Below are positions 9,123 through 17,713 of a DNA stretch of 64,000 bases, piece after piece. Position 1 is the stretch's first letter; each line of letters opens with the position of its first letter. Source of the DNA: Paraclostridium hominis (GTDB taxonomy: Bacteria; Bacillota; Clostridia; Peptostreptococcales; Peptostreptococcaceae); contig NZ_JACRWD010000002.1 of the NCBI RefSeq assembly GCF_014306135.1, positions 1-64,000 of the forward strand, in the 5' to 3' direction. A program made the translations under genes and the position numbers. Below the pieces are notes generated by a model. The model saw only the letters and a list, made by a program, of their open reading frames with translations, did not search any database and was not told the origin of the DNA.

Positions 9123-10151
9123 CTACATTCTAATTAATTTAACTATATCTTTATATGTTATAAATAACATAAATATCATTAATGTAGCAAATCCTATTAA
9201 ATTTACCATACCTTCTTTATTAGGATCTATTTTCTTTCCACCTCTTAAAAATTCTATAAATAAAAAGAATAATCTTCCTCCGTCAAGAGCTGGTATAGGT
9301 AATAAGTTTAATATTCCTAAGTTTAAACTTATTACAGCTGCAATTTGAAGAACACTTACTAACCCTGATCTAGTTGCATCTGCAACAATGCTTATTACAC
9401 CTACAGGTCCTGCAAGAGAACCTTCGACTCCACCTGGTAAATTACCTGTTATTAATTTTCCTAAGAAAGTAACCATTTGAACAGTCATATTTATAGTTGC
9501 TTTTATTGCATTTCCAAACGCTCCTAATATATCTTTTTCATTTTTGGGAGATATCCCTATTAAATAATTTCCATCTTTAAACTCAGGCTTAACCTTAACA
9601 TTTTTTTCTTTTCCATCTCTATTAATAGTTATTGATAACTCTTTTCCATTTGACGATTGAATTTCTTTACTTAATTCATTCCAACTTTTAATGTTAACTC
9701 CATTTATTTCAGTTATTTTATCCCCTGATTTAATTCCTGCTTTTTGAGCCACGCTATTTTCCATAACAGTTTGTAAAGTTGTTGTTGGCTTACTCGGATT
9801 TCCTATATACATAAATACAGGAATTAAAATTATAACTGTAAGTATTATATTGAAAAATGGACCTGCAAATAATATACTAGCCCTTTGTAATATGCTTTTA
9901 TTACCAAAAGCTCTTGGATCCTTCGAATCACCATCTTCACCCTCCATAGCAACATATCCACCAAGAGGTAATAACCTTATACTGTATAATGTCTCTCCTT
10001 TTTGAAAACTATATATTTTTGGCCCCATACCTATAGCAAATTCATGTATCCTAACCCCTGCTCTTTTAGCAAATAAAAAGTGTCCTAATTCATGAATGAA
10101 TACTATTATACCAAAAGCTAAAATAGCTGCTAATACAGTTATTATATTCAT
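9123..10151 (-). CDS. rseP: Site-2 intramembrane zinc metalloprotease RseP/RasP
   Basis: This membrane protease cuts transmembrane substrates such as anti-sigma factors and leftover signal peptides. HELGH at residues 20-24 in the first membrane helix supplies zinc ligands and the catalytic Glu. A PDZ domain spans about 105-190 and the third motif NLLPIPALDGGR lies near 290. Membrane helices occur at both ends. With 342 residues it has one PDZ domain, as is usual in Firmicutes. It lies between dxr and ispG, its conserved position in this operon. Confidence 0.96.
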   Translation of the reverse strand: MNIITVLAAILAFGIIVFIHELGHFLFAKRAGVRIHEFAIGMGPKIYSFQKGETLYSIRLLPLGGYVAMEGEDGDSKDPRAFGNKSILQRASILFAGPFFNIILTVIILIPVFMYIGNPSKPTTTLQTVMENSVAQKAGIKSGDKITEINGVNIKSWNELSKEIQSSNGKELSITINRDGKEKNVKVKPEFKDGNYLIGISPKNEKDILGAFGNAIKATINMTVQMVTFLGKLITGNLPGGVEGSLAGPVGVISIVADATRSGLVSVLQIAAVISLNLGILNLLPIPALDGGRLFFLFIEFLRGGKKIDPNKEGMVNLIGFATLMIFMLFITYKDIVKLIRM

Positions 10152-10163
10152 ACCTTCACCACC

Positions 10164-11315
10164 TTATTTAATACATTTTTTTACGAATTCTCTACTCCAA
10201 TTATCTGTATATAATATTTCTTCTAATGTTGGCTTTTCTATACTCTTATGAGCATCTAATGTTTTTTCTATATAGTATGGAATATCGTAGAATTTTATTT
10301 TATCTTCTAAAAATTCATTAACTAGAACTTCATTAGCTGCATTTAAAACTGCTGAGTATGTTCCTCCCATATTTAAACTATCATATGCTAACTTTAAACA
10401 AGGAAAAGTATTTAAATCAGGTTTTTCAAATGTTAAGCTACTTAACTTAGAAAAATCTAATCTTTCAAAATCATTAAGTATTCTTTCTGGATAAGTTAAT
10501 GCATATTGTATAGGAAGTTTCATATCCGGGCATCCCATCTGAGCTATTATTGAACTGTCTACAAATTGAACCATTGAATGTATTATACTTTGAGGATGTA
10601 CAACTACATCTATTTTATCTGAGTTTACATCGAATAACCATTTAGCTTCTATAACTTCTAATCCCTTATTCATAAGAGTAGAAGAATCTATACTTATTTT
10701 TCTTCCCATACTCCAATTTGGATGTTTTAATGCTTCGTTTTTAGTTACATTTATTAAATCATTTTTAGACTTACCTCTAAATGGTCCTCCAGACGCAGTT
10801 AATATTATGCTTTCTATTTCTTTTTTACTCTCCCCATTTAAACATTGGAATATTGCACTGTGTTCACTATCGACAGGAAGTATTGCTACATTTCTTTTCT
10901 TTGCTTCTTCCATAACTAATTGACCTGCTGTAACTAATGTTTCTTTATTAGCTAGTGCTATAGTCTTACCTTTTTTTATTGCTTCAAGAGTTGGTACTAA
11001 GCCTATCATACCCACTATTGCAGTTAAAAGCACATCAATTTCATCTAAAGACGATATTGTAATTAACCCTTCCATTCCGCTTAATACTTCAATTTTTATA
11101 TCACTTGGTATCATTTCTTTTAATTCTTTTGCACTATTTTCATTATATACCGCAACATATCTAGGCTTAAATTCCTTTATTTGCTCTAAAAGTAGGTTTA
11201 TGCTACTATTTGCAGATATAGCTACAACTTCAAATTTATCTCTATTTTTTCTAACTACATCTAAAGTTTGTGTTCCTATCGATCCTGTTGATCCCAATAT
11301 TGATATTTTTTTCAT
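10164..11315 (-). CDS. dxr: 1-deoxy-D-xylulose 5-phosphate reductoisomerase
   Basis: Dxr converts DXP to MEP with NADPH and a divalent metal, the committed step of the MEP pathway. The NADPH-binding GSTGSIGTQTL is at the N-terminus, and substrate and metal motifs include the PVDSEHSA and SMGRKISIDSSTLMNKGLE regions. I chose the ATG at 11315, giving 383 residues; a TTG seven codons upstream overlaps the likely ribosome binding site. It follows cdsA after a hairpin and precedes rseP by 12 bases. Confidence 0.97.
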   Translation of the reverse strand: MKKISILGSTGSIGTQTLDVVRKNRDKFEVVAISANSSINLLLEQIKEFKPRYVAVYNENSAKELKEMIPSDIKIEVLSGMEGLITISSLDEIDVLLTAIVGMIGLVPTLEAIKKGKTIALANKETLVTAGQLVMEEAKKRNVAILPVDSEHSAIFQCLNGESKKEIESIILTASGGPFRGKSKNDLINVTKNEALKHPNWSMGRKISIDSSTLMNKGLEVIEAKWLFDVNSDKIDVVVHPQSIIHSMVQFVDSSIIAQMGCPDMKLPIQYALTYPERILNDFERLDFSKLSSLTFEKPDLNTFPCLKLAYDSLNMGGTYSAVLNAANEVLVNEFLEDKIKFYDIPYYIEKTLDAHKSIEKPTLEEILYTDNWSREFVKKCIK

Positions 11316-11359
11316 ACTATTTATATTCCTTTCCAATAATTTATATACTATACAATTAA

Positions 11360-11381
11360 AGCTTCAGAGGAACCTGAAGCT
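11360..11381 (-). other. Intercistronic hairpin cdsA/dxr
   Basis: AGCTTCAG and its complement enclose a 6-base loop and overlap the cdsA stop codon. Only a short T-run follows on the minus strand, so it is more likely an RNA-processing or stability element than a full terminator. Confidence 0.55.
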
Positions 11382-12156
11382 AAATAAATATATATATTGC
11401 ATAGTAAACAAATGGTGCTACTAGTATAACACTATCAAATCTATCTAATATACCACCATGTCCTGGTATTAATTTTCCATAATCTTTTATTCCTACGTAT
11501 CTTTTTATAGCTGATGCAAATAGATCTCCAAATTGTGCTACGATACTTCCAATACTTCCTACTAAAATCATATGAGTTATATCTAATTTAAATATATATC
11601 CAAAAATTACGCAACAAATTGTAGAACCTAAAATACCACCAATACTACCTTCTATCGTTTTCTTAGGACTTATGCTAGGTATTAATTTATGTTTTCCAAA
11701 TAGATATCCACTAAAATATGCAAAGGTATCTGTCATAAATGATATTATAAATATCAACCATACATAAATTCCGCCTAATCTAAAATTATTTATTGTTAAA
11801 ACTATATAATCTAAAAATATTGGTATATAAAATATACCTATAAATGTTATAGAAAAATCTATTATGTTTTTCTTATTCGATAAAATATAAACTATTCCTA
11901 TTAAGAATAATATAAATACAAATATATATGTATATTCGGTTTGTAATTTAAAAATATTTTTTATAGATAAGTATATAGCAAATAAATACCCCAAAATACT
12001 TATAGGTTGTATACTTTTGCTTTTAAATGCTTTATAGAACTCATCTAACCCAATTATTCCTATAATAGCCTCTGCTATGTATAGTGGCAATCCTCCATAT
12101 ATTACAAATAGTAATAATGGAATTAAAGCTAGTGCTGCAATGATTCTTACAACCAT
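11380..12156 (-). CDS. cdsA: Phosphatidate cytidylyltransferase
   Basis: CdsA makes CDP-diacylglycerol from phosphatidic acid and CTP at the membrane, feeding all phospholipid synthesis. The 258-residue product is almost wholly hydrophobic, with about seven or eight membrane segments. It ends with the family signature around LIPGHGGILDRFDS near residue 225-240, whose Asp residues bind metal. The start codon follows GGAG at normal spacing. It sits between uppS and dxr in the usual bacterial order. Confidence 0.95.
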   Translation of the reverse strand: MVVRIIAALALIPLLLFVIYGGLPLYIAEAIIGIIGLDEFYKAFKSKSIQPISILGYLFAIYLSIKNIFKLQTEYTYIFVFILFLIGIVYILSNKKNIIDFSITFIGIFYIPIFLDYIVLTINNFRLGGIYVWLIFIISFMTDTFAYFSGYLFGKHKLIPSISPKKTIEGSIGGILGSTICCVIFGYIFKLDITHMILVGSIGSIVAQFGDLFASAIKRYVGIKDYGKLIPGHGGILDRFDSVILVAPFVYYAIYIFI

Positions 12157-12168
12157 AAAATAATCTCC

Positions 12169-12903
12169 TTACTTAAGTCCACCAAACCTTCTATCTCTAT
12201 TTTGGTAAACATATATAGCTTTTCTAACCTCAGTTTCATTGAAATCAGGCCAGTATATATCTGTAAAATAAAATTCAGAATATGCAATCTCCCACAATAA
12301 GAAGTTACTTATTCTTTGTTCACCACTAGTTCTTATTATTAAATCTGGGTCTGGTATAGACTTTGTACTTAAATGTTTTGTTATAGTATCTTCATTTATA
12401 TCTTCTATATCTATTTTACCACTTTTATAATTTTTTACTATATCTACAACTGCATTTTTTATATCATTTCTACTACCATAATTTAAAGCTATATTTAAGT
12501 TTAATCCAGTATTATCTTTAGTTACATCAATTGCATTTTTTATAGCATCTATAGATTTACGTGGTAGTACATCTATATCACCTATAGTTGTTATTCTTAC
12601 ATTATTTTTATGTAATTCTTTTAACTCTTTATTTAAATATGTATATAATAGATTCATTAAAGCATCTACTTCTAACTTTGGTCTTTTCCAATTTTCTGTT
12701 GAAAATGCATATAAAGTTAAATGTTTTACCCCTAATGCTGAGCACTCTTTTGTAACTGCCCTTATAGCTTCAACCCCAGCTTTATGTCCAACTGTTCTTG
12801 GAAGTAGTCTCTCTTTAGCCCATCTACCATTTCCGTCCATTATTATTGCTATATGAGTAGGTACATTACTTAAGTTTATGTCATATATATTATTTTTATT
12901 CAT
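12169..12903 (-). CDS. uppS: Undecaprenyl diphosphate synthase
   Basis: This cis-prenyltransferase adds isopentenyl units to farnesyl diphosphate to make the C55 carrier lipid for wall and glycan synthesis. The catalytic Asp is D23 in IAIIMDGNGRWA. The other conserved blocks TLYAFSTENW, LNYGSRNDI and DLIIRTSGEQRISNFLLW are present, and 244 residues is typical. Position just before cdsA is conserved. Confidence 0.97.
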   Translation of the reverse strand: MNKNNIYDINLSNVPTHIAIIMDGNGRWAKERLLPRTVGHKAGVEAIRAVTKECSALGVKHLTLYAFSTENWKRPKLEVDALMNLLYTYLNKELKELHKNNVRITTIGDIDVLPRKSIDAIKNAIDVTKDNTGLNLNIALNYGSRNDIKNAVVDIVKNYKSGKIDIEDINEDTITKHLSTKSIPDPDLIIRTSGEQRISNFLLWEIAYSEFYFTDIYWPDFNETEVRKAIYVYQNRDRRFGGLK

Positions 12904-12926
12904 AAACTACCTCCCAATAAAATTTT

Positions 12927-12950
12927 CTGACTCCTATTTTAAGGAGTCAG
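12927..12950 (-). other. Hairpin overlapping the end of the small ORF
   Basis: CTGACTCCT and its complement enclose a 6-base loop that contains the stop codon of the 67-residue ORF. AAAATTTT follows on the minus strand. It is one of a series of junction hairpins in this operon. Confidence 0.55.
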
Positions 12951-13137
12951 CAAAGTAAGTTTGTATTATCTCTACACTATTATCTAACTCAGATATTTTA
13001 ATAACTCTAGGTACGATTAATTTTTCTTCATCTTTATATCCTTTTATGGTAGTTATAGTATAGTTTTTATTTTCTTTTTTAAAGAAATTTTCTACCTCAT
13101 TTGTATGAAGTCCTAATAAATTGTAGTATTTTTTCAA
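12934..13137 (-). CDS. Conserved small protein of unknown function in the frr-uppS gap
   Basis: This 67-residue ORF begins two bases after the frr stop, which supports translational coupling. It has a charged N-terminal half (LHTNEVENFFKKENKNY) and a second half with alternating strand-like residues (IVPRVIKISELDNSVEII). There is no signal peptide, membrane helix or known motif. I do not recognise the family; its place in an essential operon suggests it is a real, probably lineage-restricted gene. The last codons form part of a hairpin. Confidence 0.65.
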   Translation of the reverse strand: MKKYYNLLGLHTNEVENFFKKENKNYTITTIKGYKDEEKLIVPRVIKISELDNSVEIIQTYFADSLK

Positions 13138-13139
13138 TA

Positions 13140-13697
13140 TTATACCGCCATTATATCTTGTTCTTTAGCTTTTAATAAAGAATCAACTTCTTTTATAAAT
13201 TTATCAGTTACTTTTTGAACTTCATCTTGAGATTTCTTTAAATCATCTTCAGTTATTTCGCCTTCTTTTTCCATCTTTTTAAGCTTATCGTTAGCATCTC
13301 TTCTTTCATTTCTTAATCTAACTTTAAACTCTTCTGCAACTTTGCTAGCTTGCTTAGCTAATTCTTTTCTTCTTTCTTCTGTTAAAGCTGGAACTGATAT
13401 TCTTATAACTTGTCCATCATTAGTTGGATTTAATCCTAAATCTGAGTTTCTTATAGCTTTTTCTATTTCAGGCATAGCTGTTTTATCCCAAGGATTTATC
13501 ATTAAAGTTCTTGGTTCTGGTACAGATATAGCACCAACTTGATTTATAGGAGTTGGTGTTCCGTAATAATCAACTCTTATTTTATCTAACATTTGAGCAT
13601 TAGCTCTTCCTGCTCTTATAGTAGTAAATTCTGTTTTAAGTGCTTCTATTGTTCTGCTCATTTTTTCTTCTAATTGTTTTTTTACTTGTGCGCTCAT
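13140..13697 (-). CDS. frr: Ribosome recycling factor
   Basis: RRF splits the post-termination ribosome together with EF-G. The 185-residue length and the core motifs (TIRAGRANAQMLDKI, YYGTPTPINQ, LTEERRKEL) are typical of the family. The start follows AGGAGG. It lies 22 bases after pyrH in the standard tsf-pyrH-frr order. Confidence 0.98.
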   Translation of the reverse strand: MSAQVKKQLEEKMSRTIEALKTEFTTIRAGRANAQMLDKIRVDYYGTPTPINQVGAISVPEPRTLMINPWDKTAMPEIEKAIRNSDLGLNPTNDGQVIRISVPALTEERRKELAKQASKVAEEFKVRLRNERRDANDKLKKMEKEGEITEDDLKKSQDEVQKVTDKFIKEVDSLLKAKEQDIMAV

Positions 13698-13719
13698 TGT
13701 TAATCCTCCTTATATTTAA

Positions 13720-14424
13720 TTATTTTACAGTAGTTCCTATATTTTCACCCATAACTGCTTTTATTATATTCTCTGTAGAAAGTTCAAATACCTTTATTGG
13801 TATCTTATTATCCATACATAAAGATGTAGCAGTTGAGTCCATAACTTTAAGTTCTTTTTGTAATACATCTATATAACTAAGTTCTGTAAATTTCTTAGCA
13901 TCAGCATGTACCTTTGGATCTTTATCATATACTGCATCTACATTTTTAGCAAGTAATATAACTTCAGACTCCATTTCTGCAGCACGAAGTGCAGCTGCTG
14001 TATCAGTTGAGAAGTAAGGATTTCCTGTTCCCGCTCCGAATATAACAACTCTAGATTTTTCTAAGTGTCTAACTGCTTTTCTTCTTATATAAGGCTCTGC
14101 TATTTGTCTCATTTCTATAGCAGTTTGAACTCTTGTTAATACATCTATATTTTCAAGAGCATCTTGTAGCGCCATAGCATTCATAACTGTAGCTAACATT
14201 CCTATATAGTCAGCAGTAGTTCTATCCATTCCTTCAGATGTTCTTCCTCTCCAGAAGTTACCTCCTCCAACAACTACAGCTACTTCTACACCAATTTCTT
14301 GTATTTGCTTTATAGCTTGTGCTATGTCATTTACAACTTCGTTATTTATACCAAATCCCTTATCTCCAGATAATGCTTCTCCACTTAATTTAAGTAATAC
14401 TCTTTTGTACATGGGCTTTGTCAT
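13720..14424 (-). CDS. pyrH: UMP kinase
   Basis: PyrH phosphorylates UMP to UDP and is an amino-acid-kinase-fold enzyme unlike eukaryotic UMP/CMP kinases. The N-terminal KLSGEAL, the GGGNFWRGR loop and the DRTTADYIGMLATVMN block are all present in 234 residues. A strong hairpin with a UUCG tetraloop separates it from tsf, so part of its expression may depend on read-through. Confidence 0.98.
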   Translation of the reverse strand: MTKPMYKRVLLKLSGEALSGDKGFGINNEVVNDIAQAIKQIQEIGVEVAVVVGGGNFWRGRTSEGMDRTTADYIGMLATVMNAMALQDALENIDVLTRVQTAIEMRQIAEPYIRRKAVRHLEKSRVVIFGAGTGNPYFSTDTAAALRAAEMESEVILLAKNVDAVYDKDPKVHADAKKFTELSYIDVLQKELKVMDSTATSLCMDNKIPIKVFELSTENIIKAVMGENIGTTVK

Positions 14425-14452
14425 TTGAAATCCTCCTTAGTTAACTTTTTAA

Positions 14453-14480
14453 AAAAGAGAACACCGAAGTGTTCTCTTTT
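14453..14480 (-). terminator. Internal terminator with UUCG tetraloop, tsf/pyrH
   Basis: AAAAGAGAACAC pairs perfectly with its complement around a 4-base loop that reads TTCG on the minus strand, closed by C-G, the very stable C(UUCG)G form. TTTTTT follows. It has all parts of an intrinsic terminator inside an essential operon and probably sets tsf above pyrH. Confidence 0.8.
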
Positions 14481-14486
14481 GGTTAA

Positions 14487-15392
14487 TTACTTAAGTTGCT
14501 TAGCAACCTCTTCAGCAAAGTTTTCTTCTTTCTTTTCTATACCTTCACCAACTTCGAATCTTACGACTCTAGCAACCTTTATTTCAGAACCTACTTTTTT
14601 AGCAACGTCTGCAACTAATTGCTTTATAGTTAAATCTGGGTTTTTAACGAAAGTTTGCTCAACTAAACAAACTTCTTTTAATTGTTTTTCTAATCTTCCC
14701 TTTATCATCTTTTCAACTATATTAGCTGGCTTTCCTTCGTTTAAAGCTTGTTGAGTTAATATTTCAGTTTCATGAGCTATGTACTCTGGATCTACATCAT
14801 CCTTAGAAACATATTTAGGGTTCATAGCAGCAACTTGCATAGCTATATCTCTTCCCATTGCTAATACTTCAGCATCTCTAGCTTCTGTTTCTAATTCAAC
14901 TAATACACCTATTTTTCCACCACCGTGGATGTATCCAGCAACTTGTCCGTTTGTAGATATTTTAGCAAATCTTCTTATATCTAACTTTTCTCCTATAGTA
15001 GCTATTCTGTTATTTAATACTTCAGATAAAGCTCCTTCTTTGTGAGATTCAGTTAATAATCCAGCTACATCTTCTTTTTCAGTAGCTAAAGCTATTTCAG
15101 CAACATCTTTAACGAAAGTTTTGAAATCTTCGTTTTTAGCAACGAAATCTGTTTCTGAGTTTATTTCAACTATAGCCCCAACAGTGTTGTCAGCGTTTAT
15201 TTCTATAGCAACTAAACCTTCAGCAGCTATTCTATCAGATTTCTTAGCAGCTTTAGATAATCCTTTTTCTCTTAATATATCTATAGCTCTTTCCATATTT
15301 CCTTCAGCTTCTTGTAAAGCTTTTTTACAGTCCATCATTCCGGCACCTGTAGTTTCTCTTAACTCTTTAACCATTTGTGCAGTTATAGCCAT
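14487..15392 (-). CDS. tsf: Elongation factor Ts
   Basis: EF-Ts exchanges GDP for GTP on EF-Tu. The N-terminal UBA-like domain (MAITAQMVKELRETTGAGMM), the TDFVAKN signature near residue 80 and the core dimerisation region are present. At 301 residues it is of ordinary length. The gene follows rpsB with a hairpin between them and shares its promoter. Confidence 0.98.
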   Translation of the reverse strand: MAITAQMVKELRETTGAGMMDCKKALQEAEGNMERAIDILREKGLSKAAKKSDRIAAEGLVAIEINADNTVGAIVEINSETDFVAKNEDFKTFVKDVAEIALATEKEDVAGLLTESHKEGALSEVLNNRIATIGEKLDIRRFAKISTNGQVAGYIHGGGKIGVLVELETEARDAEVLAMGRDIAMQVAAMNPKYVSKDDVDPEYIAHETEILTQQALNEGKPANIVEKMIKGRLEKQLKEVCLVEQTFVKNPDLTIKQLVADVAKKVGSEIKVARVVRFEVGEGIEKKEENFAEEVAKQLK

Positions 15393-15415
15393 TGGTATTC
15401 CCTCCTATATATTAC

Positions 15416-15445
15416 TAATGGTAAGGGGATATACCCTTACCATTA
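15416..15445 (-). other. Intercistronic hairpin rpsB/tsf
   Basis: TAATGGTAAGGG pairs with its complement around a short loop. No U-tract follows on the minus strand before the tsf ribosome binding site, so this is probably a processing or stability element. Confidence 0.6.
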
Positions 15446-15455
15446 AATTATGTTA

Positions 15456-16178
15456 TTATTCTTGATCTTCAGTTACTTCTTCTTGATCATCAGCTATAGC
15501 TTGTCTACCTTCTATTATAGCAGTTGCCATAGCACCAGTTATTAACTTAACAGCTCTTATAGCGTCATCGTTTCCTGGTATAGCAAAGTCTAATTGCTCA
15601 GGGTCACAGTTTGTATCAACTATACCTATTACTGGTATACCTAATCTGTGAGCTTCTTGTATAGCTATGTTTTCTTTTCTTGGATCTACTACGAATATAG
15701 CAGCTGGTAATTCAGGCATATCTTTTATACCGTTTAAGTATTTTTCTAATTTTTCTTTTTCAGCTCTTAATTTTATAACTTCTTTCTTAGGAAGAACGTT
15801 GAATACTCCTTCTTCTTCCATTTTTTCTAACTTTCTTAACTTGTCTATTCTAGTCTTTATAGTTTTGTGGTTTGTTAACATTCCACCTAACCATCTTTCA
15901 TTAACGTAGAACATTCCACATCTTTCAGCTTCTTCTTTTATAGCTTCTTGAGCTTGTTTCTTAGTTCCTACGAATAATATTGGCTTTCCAGTTTCAGCTA
16001 TTTCTTTAGTGAACTTGTAAGCTTCTTCAACTTTTTTAACAGTTTTTTGTAAGTCTATTATATATATTCCATTTCTTTCTGTGAATATATATTGAGCCAT
16101 CTTAGGGTTCCATCTTCTTGTTTGATGTCCGAAGTGAACACCAGCTTCTAATAATTGTTTCATTGATATTACTGACAT
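15456..16178 (-). CDS. rpsB: 30S ribosomal protein S2
   Basis: S2 binds the 30S subunit between head and body. The start MSVISMKQLLEAGVHFGHQTRRWNPKM and the later FVGTKKQAQEA, RWLGGMLTNHKTI and DTNCDPE blocks are diagnostic in pieces. The acidic C-terminal tail is usual. It is first in the long operon and has a strong sigma-A promoter about 100 bases upstream and a leader with a duplicated ribosome binding site. Confidence 0.98.
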   Translation of the reverse strand: MSVISMKQLLEAGVHFGHQTRRWNPKMAQYIFTERNGIYIIDLQKTVKKVEEAYKFTKEIAETGKPILFVGTKKQAQEAIKEEAERCGMFYVNERWLGGMLTNHKTIKTRIDKLRKLEKMEEEGVFNVLPKKEVIKLRAEKEKLEKYLNGIKDMPELPAAIFVVDPRKENIAIQEAHRLGIPVIGIVDTNCDPEQLDFAIPGNDDAIRAVKLITGAMATAIIEGRQAIADDQEEVTEDQE

Positions 16179-16278
16179 TTTTACCTCCTGGTTTTACCTC
16201 CGACCTGGTCAACTCTTTAAAAAACCATTTAGGCACCTTTTAAAGATCACAAAGCCGTGCGTTATTTTATTTTTTACC
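16179..16278 (-). promoter_or_regulatory. rpsB 5' leader with duplicated ribosome binding site
   Basis: The leader is about 100 bases. Its last part contains GGAGGTAAAA twice, separated by three bases, just before the rpsB ATG. Inverted segments further up (GCACGGC, GGTGCC) suggest structure. Ribosomal-protein operons often carry autoregulatory leaders, but I cannot match this one to a known family. Confidence 0.5.
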
Positions 16279-16284
16279 TCAGTT

Positions 16285-16313
16285 AGTATATCATAGGCGA
16301 TTATAAATTACAA
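16285..16313 (-). promoter_or_regulatory. Sigma-A promoter of rpsB operon
   Basis: On the minus strand TTGTAA, exactly 17 bases, then TATACT. This places the transcript start near 16278. Confidence 0.75.
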
Positions 16314-16421
16314 TATTTTTTATAAATTTTATATCATTATATATATGTACTATTAACTTACATTTTCTTAAATAATTATTTACAAATAATAACCTAAATA
16401 TTCATTATATTATTCTTTAAT

Positions 16422-16450
16422 ATAAGATAGGGATATAACCCCTATCTTAT
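16422..16450 (-). terminator. Terminator of dacF-like gene
   Basis: An 11-base perfect stem (ATAAGATAGGG and complement) with a 7-base loop lies just after the carboxypeptidase stop codon. The T-run is weak (ATTAAAG). Confidence 0.65.
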
Positions 16451-16457
16451 ATTAATT

Positions 16458-17639
16458 TTAATTGTTAAATAACATTTTTACTTTTGTAATAAGAGAAGCA
16501 CTATCTACATCATTTGTACTTATTATATCTACACTGCCTAATACTTCTCCATTATCAGCATAATATTTTATAACACCTACTACATCACCTTTTTTTACAG
16601 GGTATTCTAATTCTTTCAATGTAACTTGAGTATTTATATGTTCTTTATTTCCTATAATAGTATATAACTCTTCTTTTGTTCTTAACTCTACTTCTAGCTC
16701 TTTAAGTCCTTTAATATATTTTTTTCCTATCAATTCATTTTGAGTTATAACTTTTTCTGTATGGTAATTTTCTTTACCATATCTTAACATATCAAGAGAA
16801 GCTGATAATCTCTTATTTTTATGATTTGCTCCTAAGCTTACTCCTATGATTCTATATTTTCTCATGTCATTTTCTTTTTTCACATTCATAGAAAATGATA
16901 AACAATATCCAGCATTACCTGTATATCCTGTTTTTATTCCATCTACGTCTGGTATCATTCTAAGAAGTGGATTTGTATTGTTTCGTTCAAATCCTCTGTC
17001 TGGGTTAGAATAAGTTATCATATCTGTAATAGATACAACTTGTTTTTCATATTTATCAAACAAATATTTACCAAGAGTGGCTATATCTCTAGCTGTAGAT
17101 ATATTTTGTTTAGGTTGAGCCTTTGGGTTTTGTAAATCATATATAGGTAAACCATGAGGATTTACAAAATTAGTATTATTCATTCCTATTTCTTTTGCTT
17201 TTTTATTCATAAGTTTTACAAAATCATCTACATCTTTTGATATGTGAGTTGCTATAGCTATTGCTGCATCATTTCCAGATACTATCATAAGTCCTTTCAT
17301 AAGTTCAATAAAAGGAACTTCTTCATTTTCTTTTAAGTGGTAACTAGAACCTCTTACTGAAGCTATCTTTTTGGTTATTTTAACTTTTTCTTTGGGATTA
17401 ACTTTATTACTTTCTATAGCTTCTATAGCTATTAAGAAAGTCATCATTTTACTTAAACTTGCTAATGGTCTTTTTTCATCTGGATTTTTAGCATATAGTA
17501 CTCTATTTGTATCTTGGTCTATTAATATTGATGATAAAGAATACTTATCTACTTCTTTTTCATTTGCAAATGCAGTATATGGAGTTATAGCTGCTAAAAT
17601 TAAAATAAATGATATAAACTTTTTTACTCCTGATGTCAT
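16458..17639 (-). CDS. D-alanyl-D-alanine carboxypeptidase (PBP5/DacF type)
   Basis: This penicillin-binding protein trims the terminal D-Ala of peptidoglycan stem peptides outside the membrane. A signal peptide ends near AFA|NE (residue 25). The three active-site motifs are complete: SLSK (S61, K64), SGN (121-123) and KTG (235-237). A C-terminal beta-rich domain follows, and the last residues (SASLITKVKMLF) look like an amphipathic membrane anchor. At 393 residues it fits the DacF/DacA family; which paralogue cannot be told from sequence alone. It is monocistronic. Confidence 0.93.
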   Translation of the reverse strand: MTSGVKKFISFILILAAITPYTAFANEKEVDKYSLSSILIDQDTNRVLYAKNPDEKRPLASLSKMMTFLIAIEAIESNKVNPKEKVKITKKIASVRGSSYHLKENEEVPFIELMKGLMIVSGNDAAIAIATHISKDVDDFVKLMNKKAKEIGMNNTNFVNPHGLPIYDLQNPKAQPKQNISTARDIATLGKYLFDKYEKQVVSITDMITYSNPDRGFERNNTNPLLRMIPDVDGIKTGYTGNAGYCLSFSMNVKKENDMRKYRIIGVSLGANHKNKRLSASLDMLRYGKENYHTEKVITQNELIGKKYIKGLKELEVELRTKEELYTIIGNKEHINTQVTLKELEYPVKKGDVVGVIKYYADNGEVLGSVDIISTNDVDSASLITKVKMLFNN

Positions 17640-17655
17640 TTTTTCACCTTCTTAA

Positions 17656-17690
17656 ATTAATAAGTATATATTAATTTTTAACTTATTAAT
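17656..17690 (-). other. Hairpin downstream of the channel gene
   Basis: ATTAATAAGT and its complement flank a 15-base AT-rich loop between the channel stop and the dacF-like start. No T-tract follows, so termination is doubtful. Confidence 0.4.
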
Positions 17691-17713
17691 CTAAATATAT
17701 ATCTAGTAATTAT

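Noticed and set aside
11313..11336. Longer dxr start at TTG 11336
   Set aside because: The codons overlap the ribosome binding site, and the ATG at 11315 gives the normal family N-terminus.
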